Made by a program: the position numbers and the translations under genes. DNA of 64,000 nt from the NCBI RefSeq assembly GCF_900167225.1, contig NZ_FUXH01000008.1:34143-98142 (forward strand), written 5' to 3'. The notes under the pieces were generated by a model. That model searched no databases. It saw only the letters and a list, made by a program, of their open reading frames with translations, and was not told the origin of the DNA. Below, one piece after another: positions 1 through 8,403 of this stretch (the first letter of the stretch is position 1; every line of letters begins with the position of its first letter). This stretch comes from Porphyromonas crevioricanis. Its GTDB lineage: Bacteria > Bacteroidota > Bacteroidia > Bacteroidales > Porphyromonadaceae.

Positions 1-585
1 TATCCCTGGTGTTCTGTATAGGTTAAAGGCGATGCTCTCAAGAATGTTTTGGGTATGGGTCTTTGCAAGCCCCCGGTAGCGACATCGTCCGCCATGAAAC
101 CTCCGACGAATATTGCCAAAGGCGTGTTCGATAGTAGTCCGTATCGGACTGATGGCTTTGTTTCGCTGTTTCTCTTGCTTGGTCAATGCCCTGTTGCGTT
201 GTGCCTTGTGCATAATGCCATCTTGAAGGTGATGTGTTTGCAGGTACGAACGATTTTCTCGAGAAGCATATCCTTTGTCCGCCAGGATGGCTGTGCCTTG
301 TGGAATGTTTATACTCTCCAATAGCGGAATAAGCTCCTTCGTATCACTGCGGTTCGCTGCAGTCGTTATCACCCTTTGAACAATGCCTTGAATATTGGTC
401 AAACAATGCTTTTTGTATCCATAGTGATAACACTTTTGTTTGTACACCCAACGTGCTTATTCATCCGTCCCTTTACGCTGACGGACAAGCTGTTTTTGAT
501 AATCCTCCGCCGCCTCTTTTTCCTGCTCGCTCCGATTGTCTTCCCTGTCGTCTGCGACTTCAATCGTAATGCTTCCATTGGGTTT
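1..585 (-). pseudogene. IS5-family (IS1126/ISPg1-like) transposase remnant
   Basis: Read on the minus strand from 585 down to the window edge, one frame encodes the C-terminal two thirds of an IS5-type DDE transposase. Visible landmarks are KPNGSITIEVADDRED, YHYGYKKH, TAANRSDTKE, ADKGYASRENRSYL with the second catalytic Asp, and TIEHAFGNIRRRFHGGRCRY with the catalytic Glu. A TAA stop interrupts the frame at 457-459, in the context DE*ARW, where a CAA Gln codon changed by one base would restore it. The N-terminal part, including the first catalytic Asp, is missing: similarity stops abruptly at 585. The 3' end lies outside the window. The family match is from memory of P. gingivalis IS1126; decay and truncation are seen directly. 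It cannot transpose on its own. Confidence 0.85.
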
Positions 586-588
586 ATA

Positions 589-624
589 GAGACCTTTGCA
601 CGGCAATTGGCCTGCAAAGGTCTC
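589..624. repeat. 36-bp palindrome at the truncated end of the IS remnant
   Basis: Two perfect 12-bp arms (GAGACCTTTGCA, 589-600, and TGCAAAGGTCTC, 613-624) flank a 12-nt spacer. The arm length fits the short terminal inverted repeats of IS5-family elements such as IS1126, so this may be two IS ends lying face to face next to the truncated transposase. The arms are seen; identity as IS ends is inferred. Confidence 0.6.
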
Positions 625-651
625 AGATAATGTTTTTACCGAAAAAGCCTC

Positions 652-688
652 TAGCAATCTCCTCATACTTAATCGAAAAAGATTGCTA
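652..688. other. Inverted repeat (stem-loop) beside the IS scar
   Basis: TAGCAATCT at 652-660 pairs with AGATTGCTA at 680-688 across 19 nt, with a further AGCC/GGCT pair outside. It lies between the IS palindrome and the end of the next minus-strand gene. It could act as a terminator for that gene or be part of the mobile-element scar. There is no T-run. Confidence 0.4.
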
Positions 689-739
689 AATGGCTACAAA
701 AGTCAGGACCTTGCAACTAAGCCTAATACACAGCAAGTC

Positions 740-2002
740 TCAACGATAATTCACATAGAAAGGTGTTCCGAGCGAATGATAGTTATAGGCACCAAACTTA
801 CCTGCACCAGGAGACCATTTTCCTGCCATTGAACAAGGTATGGCCTGATAACGTCCATCTGGCTTCTTCACAATCACATACCCAAATACCACCCTATAGC
901 GACCTGTTGAATTATCCTGAATAGTCCACTCATCACTCTTAATCAACGTCTTAACTATTTTATCATTAGGCCACTGTTTTTGCATAATCTGCTCAAAAGT
1001 TGCGACCATCTGAGGCGTATTCATTCGTCCTGCTTTTGGCATGTCGTAGACGCGATTCTTCCGCTCATTGTACTCCTCCTGTATACGTGAGATTTGCTCC
1101 TTTTTTTGCTGCTGATATCTCTCATCTATCTCTCTTCGATTCATCGGCTTGGGATAAATATCTTGATACTCTTTATCCATTAAAGAATAAGTCTTTTTCA
1201 ACGAAGCAACCAAAGTCTGAACCTGAAGATCTTCATCTCTCAATCGCCCATCATACAAGCCTTCAGTTAGCTTCTGCACCGCTGCGAACAAATAGTACTT
1301 CTTCTGATTTGGGGTCGCTTTACTGTTGATATACCCGTCTATCTTGCTGAGTAATTCTATCAAACTCACTGAAGACCCATTCCATGACCCAGTGAAAGGA
1401 GCTAACATGATCTTATTCACAGCCCCTGTTACTCTGTCATATTCGGCAGACCAATCATTCCAAGAAAAGTCAGCTATGCTTCTATTGCTTGGATTGTTTG
1501 AAACTGAGGAGAAATACAACAAATGTTTATTATCATCAGGCCAAGCCATATATTCAATATCTCGCCGTTCTACAGCCTTTTTCAACTTCAATAAATAATA
1601 GGCCAAACATTCAAACTGGGCACGGAGATCCAGCTTTTCATCAAAAGCTCCCCCATTATCTCTTTGATAAGCCTGAGCATAAAAACTATCATCTGTTTGC
1701 TCTGCCACCTGTACTGTTTTCATTATAGATAGGGGATCGGACTCCTTCTGTAATACTTTTCCTCCCTTGGGCTTAGTAACATCTACAACCGATTGCTGAA
1801 TCGGTGTTTGTACAGGATTTTTCTCCTGCTTGATCTCTGATTCAACCCCTTGCTTCACTTCTTCCGAAACTTCTTTTGCTACTTTTACGACTTTCTCTTT
1901 CAATTTCTTACCAAAAGTGCCAAACTGCGCCTGCATTGGAGCTAAGCTGAAAAAGAGGACCAGACTAAACCCACAAAAATTTCTAAATGATGACATTTTC
2001 AT
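740..2002 (-). CDS. Secreted protein of unknown function
   Basis: The 420-residue product starts with a clear signal peptide: a hydrophobic stretch after RNFCGFS, cleavage near PMQAQ. No lipobox is present. A Lys/Glu-rich, probably coiled-coil segment follows (about residues 32-75: KKLKEKVVKVAKEV...), then a mostly helical middle with many YxxQQKKEQ-type charged runs. The C-terminal ~90 residues (DEWTIQDNSTGRYRVVFGYV...) are rich in Tyr, Gly and aromatics and look like a small beta domain. I do not recognise the family. It is monocistronic: the IS remnant lies downstream, and a TAATTTTG promoter box sits 44 bp upstream. It probably acts in the periplasm or at the outer membrane. There is no type IX C-terminal domain. 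Confidence 0.75.
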   Translation of the reverse strand: MKMSSFRNFCGFSLVLFFSLAPMQAQFGTFGKKLKEKVVKVAKEVSEEVKQGVESEIKQEKNPVQTPIQQSVVDVTKPKGGKVLQKESDPLSIMKTVQVAEQTDDSFYAQAYQRDNGGAFDEKLDLRAQFECLAYYLLKLKKAVERRDIEYMAWPDDNKHLLYFSSVSNNPSNRSIADFSWNDWSAEYDRVTGAVNKIMLAPFTGSWNGSSVSLIELLSKIDGYINSKATPNQKKYYLFAAVQKLTEGLYDGRLRDEDLQVQTLVASLKKTYSLMDKEYQDIYPKPMNRREIDERYQQQKKEQISRIQEEYNERKNRVYDMPKAGRMNTPQMVATFEQIMQKQWPNDKIVKTLIKSDEWTIQDNSTGRYRVVFGYVIVKKPDGRYQAIPCSMAGKWSPGAGKFGAYNYHSLGTPFYVNYR

Positions 2003-2045
2003 TACAAATACAATTTATTTGATAGATACCAGTTTTAATCTTACG

Positions 2046-2053
2046 CAAAATTA
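2046..2053 (-). promoter_or_regulatory. Promoter -7 box for the unknown secreted protein
   Basis: On the minus strand the sequence is TAATTTTG, matching the Bacteroidota sigma-AB -7 consensus TAnnTTTG, about 44 bp before the ATG. No good -33 TTTG is seen at the usual spacing. Confidence 0.4.
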
Positions 2054-2146
2054 AGATTTTAGCCTCGAATTATCAGGTTCTAATCAAATTTCTCTGAGGT
2101 ATCTAAGCATCTATTACCATAGAATGGTGTAACAATCACTAATGAT

Positions 2147-2154
2147 TAGTTTTG
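2147..2154 (+). promoter_or_regulatory. Promoter -7 box abutting queA
   Basis: TAGTTTTG fits TAnnTTTG and ends 5 nt before the ATG I prefer for queA (2160). A transcript from it would start at or next to the start codon, so the mRNA may be leaderless. The -33 region is weak. Confidence 0.4.
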
Positions 2155-2159
2155 CAGTC

Positions 2160-3386
2160 ATGAAAACAACAGAGATCTGTATATCGGACTATACATACGA
2201 ATTGCCGGATGAGCGGATTGCCAAATATCCGTTACCCGAGCGTTCGCACTCCAAACTACTATTCTACAACCGAGGGGGCATTTCCGATCATTTATTTGTT
2301 GACTTGCCCGATTTATTGCCTTCAGATGCCATTTTGGTGCGCAATAACACGAAGGTAATCCGAGCCAGATTACTTTTCAGAAAAAATGGAGATGGTGCCC
2401 GTATCGAAGTCTTTTGTCTGGAGCCTCACCTCCCTGCCGGTTATGACACCAATCTAACTACCACTGAGACGTGCAGTTGGATTTGCATGATCGGAAATGC
2501 CAAGAAGTGGCGAGGAGCTCCTTTAGAGTGCCAAATACAACATCGAGACGGTTCTCAAGTAACACTACGAGCAGAACGAACCGGAGAAAGAGAAGGAGAG
2601 GGCGAAATCGTACGCTTCTCTTGGGACAACCCACAACTATGCTTCGGAGACCTACTGGAGCTGTGCGGTGTACTTCCGATTCCTCCCTATCTGCACAGAG
2701 AGACAGAAGAGCAAGATCTGCAGACCTACCAAACGGTCTATGCCCAGGCTAAAGGGTCGGTAGCAGCTCCGACTGCAGGGCTACACTTCACTCCCAAAGT
2801 CTTCACCGATTTGGCTCGTAAACAAATACCAGTACTGGACTTGACTCTTCATGTAGGAGCCGGTACATTCCGACCGGTGAAAACAGCTACCATCGGCGAA
2901 CATCACATGCATCGAGAATTAGTTGTAGCCTCCCAGTCTTTAATCAAGGAACTGGCCACAACCGCTCGCAAACCCATTGCCGTAGGGACAACCTCGGTAC
3001 GCTCACTGGAGAGTCTGTATTATTTAGCGGTTTTAATTGCCGAAAATCCTTCCATTCCCGTTTCTGAATTACAAGTCGAACAGTGGAGTCCCTATATCCG
3101 CTCCACATCTCTGCCCAACCGCACAGAAGCCTTTGCAACTCTCTTGAGGTATATGGAAAGAAATGAATTGGAGCAGCTGATTTTCCCCACTGGCATACTA
3201 ATTGCTCCAGGCTACACCTATCGAGTAGTAGAGGGTATACTGACGAATTTCCATCAACCCCAATCCACACTTATTTTGCTGGTTGCTGCTTTTGTGGGAG
3301 AGCAGTGGAGAGATATATACAGACATGCACTCGACAGAGACTATCGTTTCCTGAGCTATGGAGACAGCTCTCTCCTGTTACGCTAA
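2160..3386 (+). CDS. queA: S-adenosylmethionine:tRNA ribosyltransferase-isomerase
   Basis: QueA transfers and isomerises the ribosyl moiety of AdoMet onto 7-aminomethyl-7-deazaguanine in tRNA (wobble G34), making epoxyqueuosine in the cytoplasm. Family signatures are visible: YELPDERIAKYPL at the N-terminus, VRNNTKVIRARL, GSVAAPTAGLHFT, LDLTLHVGAGTF, HHMHRE, GTTSVRSLES, and TNFHQPQSTLI with the conserved C-terminal FLSYGDSSLL. At 408 residues it is somewhat longer than the usual ~345-360, because of loops around residues 85-150 and near residue 300. I start at 2160 (MKTTEICISDY) rather than an in-frame ATG at 2142, because only the later one leaves the normal N-terminus and the -7 box overlaps the earlier one. 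A small acylpyruvase-type gene follows 65 bp downstream with its own promoter. Confidence 0.93.
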   Translation: MKTTEICISDYTYELPDERIAKYPLPERSHSKLLFYNRGGISDHLFVDLPDLLPSDAILVRNNTKVIRARLLFRKNGDGARIEVFCLEPHLPAGYDTNLTTTETCSWICMIGNAKKWRGAPLECQIQHRDGSQVTLRAERTGEREGEGEIVRFSWDNPQLCFGDLLELCGVLPIPPYLHRETEEQDLQTYQTVYAQAKGSVAAPTAGLHFTPKVFTDLARKQIPVLDLTLHVGAGTFRPVKTATIGEHHMHRELVVASQSLIKELATTARKPIAVGTTSVRSLESLYYLAVLIAENPSIPVSELQVEQWSPYIRSTSLPNRTEAFATLLRYMERNELEQLIFPTGILIAPGYTYRVVEGILTNFHQPQSTLILLVAAFVGEQWRDIYRHALDRDYRFLSYGDSSLLLR

Positions 3387-3412
3387 TTTGCCACAACCCC
3401 AAAAAGAAAAAG

Positions 3413-3445
3413 AGTTTCTCCTAATCTGCGTAAGACTTATATTTG
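3413..3445 (+). promoter_or_regulatory. Promoter of the FAA-hydrolase-family gene
   Basis: TTTC, exactly 19 nt, then TATATTTG (3438-3445): a near-consensus Bacteroidota promoter (TTTG-N19-TAnnTTTG). The -7 box ends 6 nt before the ATG at 3452, so transcription should begin at or just before the start codon. Confidence 0.55.
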
Positions 3446-3451
3446 CTCTGT

Positions 3452-4078
3452 ATGAAGATCATAGCTGTTGCATCTAACTATAGCGATCACATCGCAGAAA
3501 TGAGCACTGGTACAATCCTTTGCCAAACGAAACCGGAGTCTCCAATTTTTTTCCTCAAAGGAGATGCAGTGCACCGACTGGGTTATCCTTTTTTCTACCC
3601 GGATCTATCGAGTCAAATAGAATATGAGACGGAAATCGTTGTGCGAATAGATCGCATTGGTAAATATATAGATGAGAGATTTGCCCATCGCTATTACAGT
3701 GAACTGACAGTGGGATTGGATCTCACAGCTCGAGATCTGCAACGACAAGCCAAAGCAGCAGGCAAGCCATGGACGGCTGCCAAGGCCTTTGAAAGTTCAG
3801 CCGTAGTAGGGCAATTCTTTCCGAAAGAGCAATTCGGAGATCTCACCAATTTGGATTTCCGTTTGGAAATTGATGGGCACTGTGTGCAAAAAGGCAACAC
3901 TCATGACATGCTATTTTCCATAGATCAGCTGATTGCCGCTGCCAGTCGCATTTTCCCTCTTCGAATGGGAGACCTGCTCTACTGTGGTACTCCTGCCGGG
4001 GTAGGCCCCATAGCCATAGGACAAACTCTCGTAGGGTACGTGGGAAACAATAAAGCTTTTGAGATGAGCGTTAAATAG
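3452..4078 (+). CDS. Fumarylacetoacetate hydrolase-family protein (acylpyruvase-like)
   Basis: A small single-domain member (208 residues) of the FAA hydrolase fold, which binds Mg2+ and cleaves or decarboxylates 2-oxo acid substrates such as acylpyruvates, or hydrates related diacids. Characteristic stretches are IFFLKGDAV, IEYETEIVVRI with the metal-binding Glu-x-Glu, VGLDLTARDLQ with the metal Asp, GKPWTAAKAFESSA and the C-terminal GDLLYCGTPAGVGP loop. The length fits the short FAHD1-like group rather than the full tyrosine-catabolism enzyme. Substrate cannot be read from sequence. I chose MKIIAVAS at 3452 over the ATG at 3443, because the earlier one lies inside the promoter. It sits between queA and porU, all on the plus strand. 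Confidence 0.88.
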   Translation: MKIIAVASNYSDHIAEMSTGTILCQTKPESPIFFLKGDAVHRLGYPFFYPDLSSQIEYETEIVVRIDRIGKYIDERFAHRYYSELTVGLDLTARDLQRQAKAAGKPWTAAKAFESSAVVGQFFPKEQFGDLTNLDFRLEIDGHCVQKGNTHDMLFSIDQLIAAASRIFPLRMGDLLYCGTPAGVGPIAIGQTLVGYVGNNKAFEMSVK

Positions 4079-4143
4079 TCGGGTATCCCTCTTGTTAGAG
4101 ATACCGGAAGGCCCCCCTCTGTTTCGATTTAAGACTAAAAAAG

Positions 4144-7100
4144 ATGACCGTACATAGATACCACCACCTCCTATCCCTACTCTGCCTCTCTCTCTTGTGT
4201 ACAGTAGGATTCATTTCTTCTCCTCGGGTCCAAGCCCAATCTTTCCCTCCTCCATCTTCGGAGGCTCTTCCTTTGGCTGCTCAAACTTCGGTTATGAATT
4301 CAGGGCATTGGGTCAAAGTAGATGTTACCGAAAGTGGTGTCTATTGCATTACTGACGAAGAATTGCGTAGAGCCGGCTTCAAAGATCCCGAAAAAGTGGG
4401 AGTATATGGCTATGGAGGGGCAATGCTCCCAGAAGATCTCCGTCGTATCAAGGCTACGGACCTTCCTGCACAACCCTCTTTGAGGGAGGGGAATGCTCTC
4501 TATTTCTACTCACCCGGGACGACAACCTGGTACTACGACGGTAAGACAAAGCGTTATCAACACACGACCAATATATACAGTTCATCCGGCTATTATCTCT
4601 TGTCGGATGCAGCAGATCCTGTACGCATACAAGAGAAAACTCCTTCCGAGGCTGCACAAGGAGAGGAACGGTCTACAATAGCTGTGTTGTTACACGAAGA
4701 AGACCGCACCTCGCTTGCTTTCTCAGGGCGCAAGCTATGGGGTGAATCCTTTGCCTTTCGCACTGATTACCAATTTGAAGAGATACTCCCCCCACATGCC
4801 ACAGGAGATATTCGTGCCAAGCTCCGATATGTATCTCGCAGATCTACCGAAGGGAAAATGACAATGAGCCTGAATAACCGGCATGTGATAGAAGACATCC
4901 AAACCCGCATCGATCCTAACAACGAACGCTTTTCTTCCTATGTCCGTGGATACGACTGCATTGCCTATAGCAAGGACGCTGTACAACCGACCTCTGAAAA
5001 ACTATGGGTAGAGCTCAAATATTCTCGAACCGGGCAATCTGTATATCTGGACTACTATGAATTGAATATCGATGGCCAACTTCGTCTATCACCGGGCAAA
5101 CAGTTACCTATGTACCAGCTACCTCGCCCTGAGAAAAAAGGGCAAGCATTGCGCTACATGATAGATGGAGCCGATTCAGAAACGAGAGTTTTCTCTACAT
5201 CTGAAATAGGTAACCCATATCTCTGTCCTCTTCGCCCATACAATGGAACCTACGGCTTTGTCGATGAAGCCCCGGGAGACAGAGGAGCTACTTATATCGC
5301 TTTCCGATTATCAGATGCACGGAAAGTCCAAATTACAGGACCTGTTGCCAATCAAAATCTCAGAGGTGAAACTTGGCCGGATCTGATTATCATCACCCCG
5401 ACCGGGCTCAAACCAGAAGCAGAAAGACTTGCCGAATACCACCGTTCGGCAGATGGGATGAGAGTTGTTGTAGCTACGGATGAGCAGGTGTACAACGAAT
5501 TTACCGGAGGTACACCCGATGCCACAGCCTATAGGCTTCTGGCTAAAACCTATTATGATGGCTACCTGATAGAAAATTCCACCTCGGAAAAGCCCTGTCC
5601 AATACAGCTATTACTCTTCGGAGACGGTAGCTACGACAACCGTATGGTTACAACAGATTGGAAACAATATCGCTCCAAGGGATACAACTTCCTGCTCACC
5701 TATCAAAGTGAAAATTCACTCAATCTAGATTCGTATACCGCAGACTCCTATTTCACTGCCCTAAATGCAAATGAATCCAACAAACCCATAGGAGCACAAA
5801 AATACACGATCGGCGTTGGGCGCATCCCGGTGCGGACACTAGCCGAAGCACATACCGTTGTAACCAAAACAATCCGCTATGCCGAAGATAGGAAACCCGG
5901 ACAGTGGAAAACCAGAGCCATATTTGTTGCTGACAACCAAGACGGCTTCTCTCATTTCAGGCAAAGCAACAGAATCGCTGATGGCCTGCAAGAGCTAAAC
6001 CCGTCTCTGATCGTTGATAAAGTATTGATGGATATGTACAAATTAGTCTCCGTCAATGGCAAAACCACCGTACCGGATGCAACTCGAAAGCTCATGGATG
6101 TACTCAACAAGGGAGCCTTACTGATCAACTACAATGGTCATGGAGGACCTCAGGGCTGGGCCGACGAGCAGCTACTGACCCTGCAAATGATCAAAAACTT
6201 CAAGTACAAAAACCTTCCCATCTGGATCACAGCCACTTGTGACTTTTGCAACTTCGACCATTTCTCTACATCCGCAGGAGAAGAAGTCCTTTTCAATGAA
6301 CAAAGTGGAGCTCCTGCCCTCTTTACGACATCCAGGGTGGTACTCGATGTGCCTAATTTCGAGCTTAACCAAGCCTTGACAGGAAGGCTATTCAAGCAAA
6401 CTCTCAACAAACGCAGCTATCGATTGGGCTCGGTACTGTCTCAGGCCAAGAATCCCAACGAATATGTCAGTCCCTCTGACACAATCAACAAGTTAAGCTT
6501 CTTCCTCATTGGGGATCCGGCCCTAAGCTTACGCCTACCAACCCACCAAATCAGAGTAAAGAAAATCAATGGTTTGGCAAGCGGGGGAAAAGACCTTATC
6601 CCCCTACGAGCCATGCAATCGGTGGTAATAGAGGGAGAAGTAACGGAGAGTGGGGGGGACAATCTTGACGAACAGTACAATGGTAAACTCTATGTGTCAA
6701 TCTTCGATAGTCGGCAAGAGCTAACCACTTTCCCCGACAAATCTGGGAAAACCCAAACCATACAGGATTATCCGAGCGTTATCTATGCAGGTTTGGCCGA
6801 AGTTGTCAATGGTCGATTTGAATGTCGCTTCGTTGTTCCCAAAGATCTTATTTACACCGGAACCGAGGGACGAGCTAATTTCTACTGTTATGACGAAAAG
6901 AGAGGGTTAGAAGCCACCGGATACGACAAGTCTTTCTTCATAGACCATGGGTTGGCCCAAGATGTCGAAGACAAAGAACCTCCAGTAATCGAGCATTGCT
7001 ATCTCGGTGTGGAGAAGTTCCGAAGCGGAGACAAAGTCAACGAATCGCCCCTATTTGTAGCCAAGCTCTTCGACAAAAGTGGGATCAACCATTCAGGATT

Positions 7101-7632
7101 AGGGCCAGGACACAGTATCTCTCTCTCCATCCATGGAGCAACAACAGCCGTACACGAGTTAAACAGCTACTTCACACCCTCTTCTCTTGAGAGTGGAAAG
7201 GGAGAAGTGGCGTTCGTGCTGCCAACGCTGAATGAAGGAGACCATACAGCAACTTTCACGGTTTGGGATATTTTCAATAACGTGACAACCTATGATTTCG
7301 CCTTTAGGGTAGTACCTGGGCTTAGTCCGGTAGATGTGGCAACAACAGTAAGACCCAATCCAGTGCGTTCCGATCAAGTGAATATAGCCATACAGACCAA
7401 CCAGCCTTCTGTAGAACTGCAATGCTATGCCGAGCTCTACGATTTCACAGGGAGAGTGGTCCAACGTACTCCTCAAACGACCATCAGTAGCCAGCCGGAT
7501 GCCCCGGCTATCCTGACTTTCTCAATAGATCCCGGGCTAATTGATGGGCTGTATTTATATCGAATCTTTATCGGCCACAACAATGATCAAATGAATCATT
7601 CCGAGGGGAAGCTGTTATTGCAAAGACAATGA
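4144..7632 (+). CDS. porU: Type IX secretion system sortase-like protease PorU
   Basis: PorU is the outer-membrane-associated C25-type cysteine protease that removes the C-terminal signal from type IX cargo and couples the cargo to A-LPS. The 1162 residues match the P. gingivalis length (~1158). An N-terminal signal peptide ends near VQA31-QSF. A long N-terminal beta region is followed by a gingipain-like C25 domain (about 410-800) starting at DLIIITPTGLKPEAERLAEY. The catalytic dyad is visible as His666 in NYNGHGGPQGW and Cys699 in ITATCDFCNFDHF. The remainder is Ig-like, ending in a CTD-like fold with RPNPVRSD and GLYLYRIF. In family members PorU normally works with the barrel PorV, encoded directly downstream in P. 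gingivalis; here no gene follows for 770 bp. Confidence 0.93.
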   Translation: MTVHRYHHLLSLLCLSLLCTVGFISSPRVQAQSFPPPSSEALPLAAQTSVMNSGHWVKVDVTESGVYCITDEELRRAGFKDPEKVGVYGYGGAMLPEDLRRIKATDLPAQPSLREGNALYFYSPGTTTWYYDGKTKRYQHTTNIYSSSGYYLLSDAADPVRIQEKTPSEAAQGEERSTIAVLLHEEDRTSLAFSGRKLWGESFAFRTDYQFEEILPPHATGDIRAKLRYVSRRSTEGKMTMSLNNRHVIEDIQTRIDPNNERFSSYVRGYDCIAYSKDAVQPTSEKLWVELKYSRTGQSVYLDYYELNIDGQLRLSPGKQLPMYQLPRPEKKGQALRYMIDGADSETRVFSTSEIGNPYLCPLRPYNGTYGFVDEAPGDRGATYIAFRLSDARKVQITGPVANQNLRGETWPDLIIITPTGLKPEAERLAEYHRSADGMRVVVATDEQVYNEFTGGTPDATAYRLLAKTYYDGYLIENSTSEKPCPIQLLLFGDGSYDNRMVTTDWKQYRSKGYNFLLTYQSENSLNLDSYTADSYFTALNANESNKPIGAQKYTIGVGRIPVRTLAEAHTVVTKTIRYAEDRKPGQWKTRAIFVADNQDGFSHFRQSNRIADGLQELNPSLIVDKVLMDMYKLVSVNGKTTVPDATRKLMDVLNKGALLINYNGHGGPQGWADEQLLTLQMIKNFKYKNLPIWITATCDFCNFDHFSTSAGEEVLFNEQSGAPALFTTSRVVLDVPNFELNQALTGRLFKQTLNKRSYRLGSVLSQAKNPNEYVSPSDTINKLSFFLIGDPALSLRLPTHQIRVKKINGLASGGKDLIPLRAMQSVVIEGEVTESGGDNLDEQYNGKLYVSIFDSRQELTTFPDKSGKTQTIQDYPSVIYAGLAEVVNGRFECRFVVPKDLIYTGTEGRANFYCYDEKRGLEATGYDKSFFIDHGLAQDVEDKEPPVIEHCYLGVEKFRSGDKVNESPLFVAKLFDKSGINHSGLGPGHSISLSIHGATTAVHELNSYFTPSSLESGKGEVAFVLPTLNEGDHTATFTVWDIFNNVTTYDFAFRVVPGLSPVDVATTVRPNPVRSDQVNIAIQTNQPSVELQCYAELYDFTGRVVQRTPQTTISSQPDAPAILTFSIDPGLIDGLYLYRIFIGHNNDQMNHSEGKLLLQRQ

Positions 7633-7647
7633 CAGCTTCCCTTTGTT

Positions 7648-7672
7648 ACTCTCTCCACCCAATGGAGAGAGT
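7648..7672 (+). terminator. Stem-loop after porU
   Basis: ACTCTCTCC and GGAGAGAGT form a perfect 9-bp stem with a 7-nt loop, starting 15 bp after the porU stop. There is no T-run, so it may be a weak terminator or a 3'-end stabiliser. Confidence 0.5.
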
Positions 7673-7882
7673 ATTACAATCTATTCTCTTCCGGATTGTA
7701 CAAGCTCTCCGTGTGGGTTTCCGACTGCATTTTTCTCGACTTATCTGCATTTCATAAGGCAGCCTTCCAGAGTGTTGCTTTCTATTTCTTTTTGCATCTT
7801 TTCGTTTTCGATTTAAGGGATTTCCCTTGCTCAAATTGGAGGTCTTTTACTGGGGTTTCCCACTCTTTTTTCGATATCAACA

Positions 7883-8027
7883 GGAGCCATTTTTTACTGA
7901 CACGGGAGAGAACAAAATTCTCTCCTGAGAGAATTTTCACTAACACAGGAGAGAGCAAAATTTTTCTCAGGAGAGAATTTTGTCCCTTCCAGAACGCCCT
8001 ATTCATCGGGGTTTTGAGAGGTCAAAA
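7883..8027 (-). repeat. Dispersed palindromic repeat A, copy 1 (inverted orientation)
   Basis: About 145 bp built from alternating GGAGAGA/TCTCTCC arms separated by A/T-rich runs, with a GCC-CTATTCATC-GGG module near one end. The reverse complement of the copy at 34231-34380 aligns along its whole length, including the GACACGGGAGAGAA edge and the GGAGCC flank. The central 9-nt loop CTATTCATC is the exception: it has the opposite orientation relative to the rest. No coding potential is evident. Related copies are at 61597 and, decayed, 47484. Together with repeat B this fills the 770-bp gap between porU and feoB. Confidence 0.75.
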
Positions 8028-8155
8028 TAAGGCACAAAAAAGACTGCTGTTTACTTGCTGACAATAGTCTCTTTTTTCTCTCTTTTTCCAATTCTTGGAG
8101 GATGAAAGAGTTTACAAAACATATACATTCAAAATGGCCGGAGGCAGGAGTTTTT

Positions 8156-8369
8156 GAGTGCCATGCAACAGCCTAAAAAGTCAAACCATCAAATCTTTTC
8201 TATCAAAAAAAGAGAGTGTCTGCCCTGAAAAGAAGGGCAGACACTCTCCAATGAAAAGTTGACTACAACCACAAAGGCTGTTGCATAACATGGCACTCAC
8301 TGCATTGTTTTCGACATTCGAGCTTAGTCATATACGAATGTACGACAAACCCTAGTCTCAGTGCCTTGC
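8156..8369 (-). repeat. Repeat B, copy 1, around the feoB terminator
   Basis: Inverted arms GAGTGCCATGCAACAGCC (8156-8173) and its partner at 8276-8298, which carries 5 extra bases, enclose a strong hairpin. Two motifs follow: 8293-8326 and 8350-8369. Both recur in the gap downstream of the M43 protease (61879-61913 and 62009-62028) at roughly 80-85% identity by eye, in opposite orientation. Confidence 0.6.
8212..8248 (-). terminator. Rho-independent terminator of feoB
   Basis: GAGAGTGTCTGCCCT (8212-8226) pairs perfectly with AGGGCAGACACTCTC (8234-8248) around a 7-nt loop. On the minus strand the stem is followed directly by seven T residues. It lies about 155 bp after the feoB stop, within repeat B. 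Confidence 0.85.
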
Positions 8370-8403
8370 GCTTACTGCAATCTGCGCGGACTCACCATCT
8401 GTT

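Noticed and set aside
7696..8061. Plus-strand open frame after porU that might have been a remnant of porV
   Set aside because: The translation has no signal peptide or barrel pattern, and much of it reads through repeat A.
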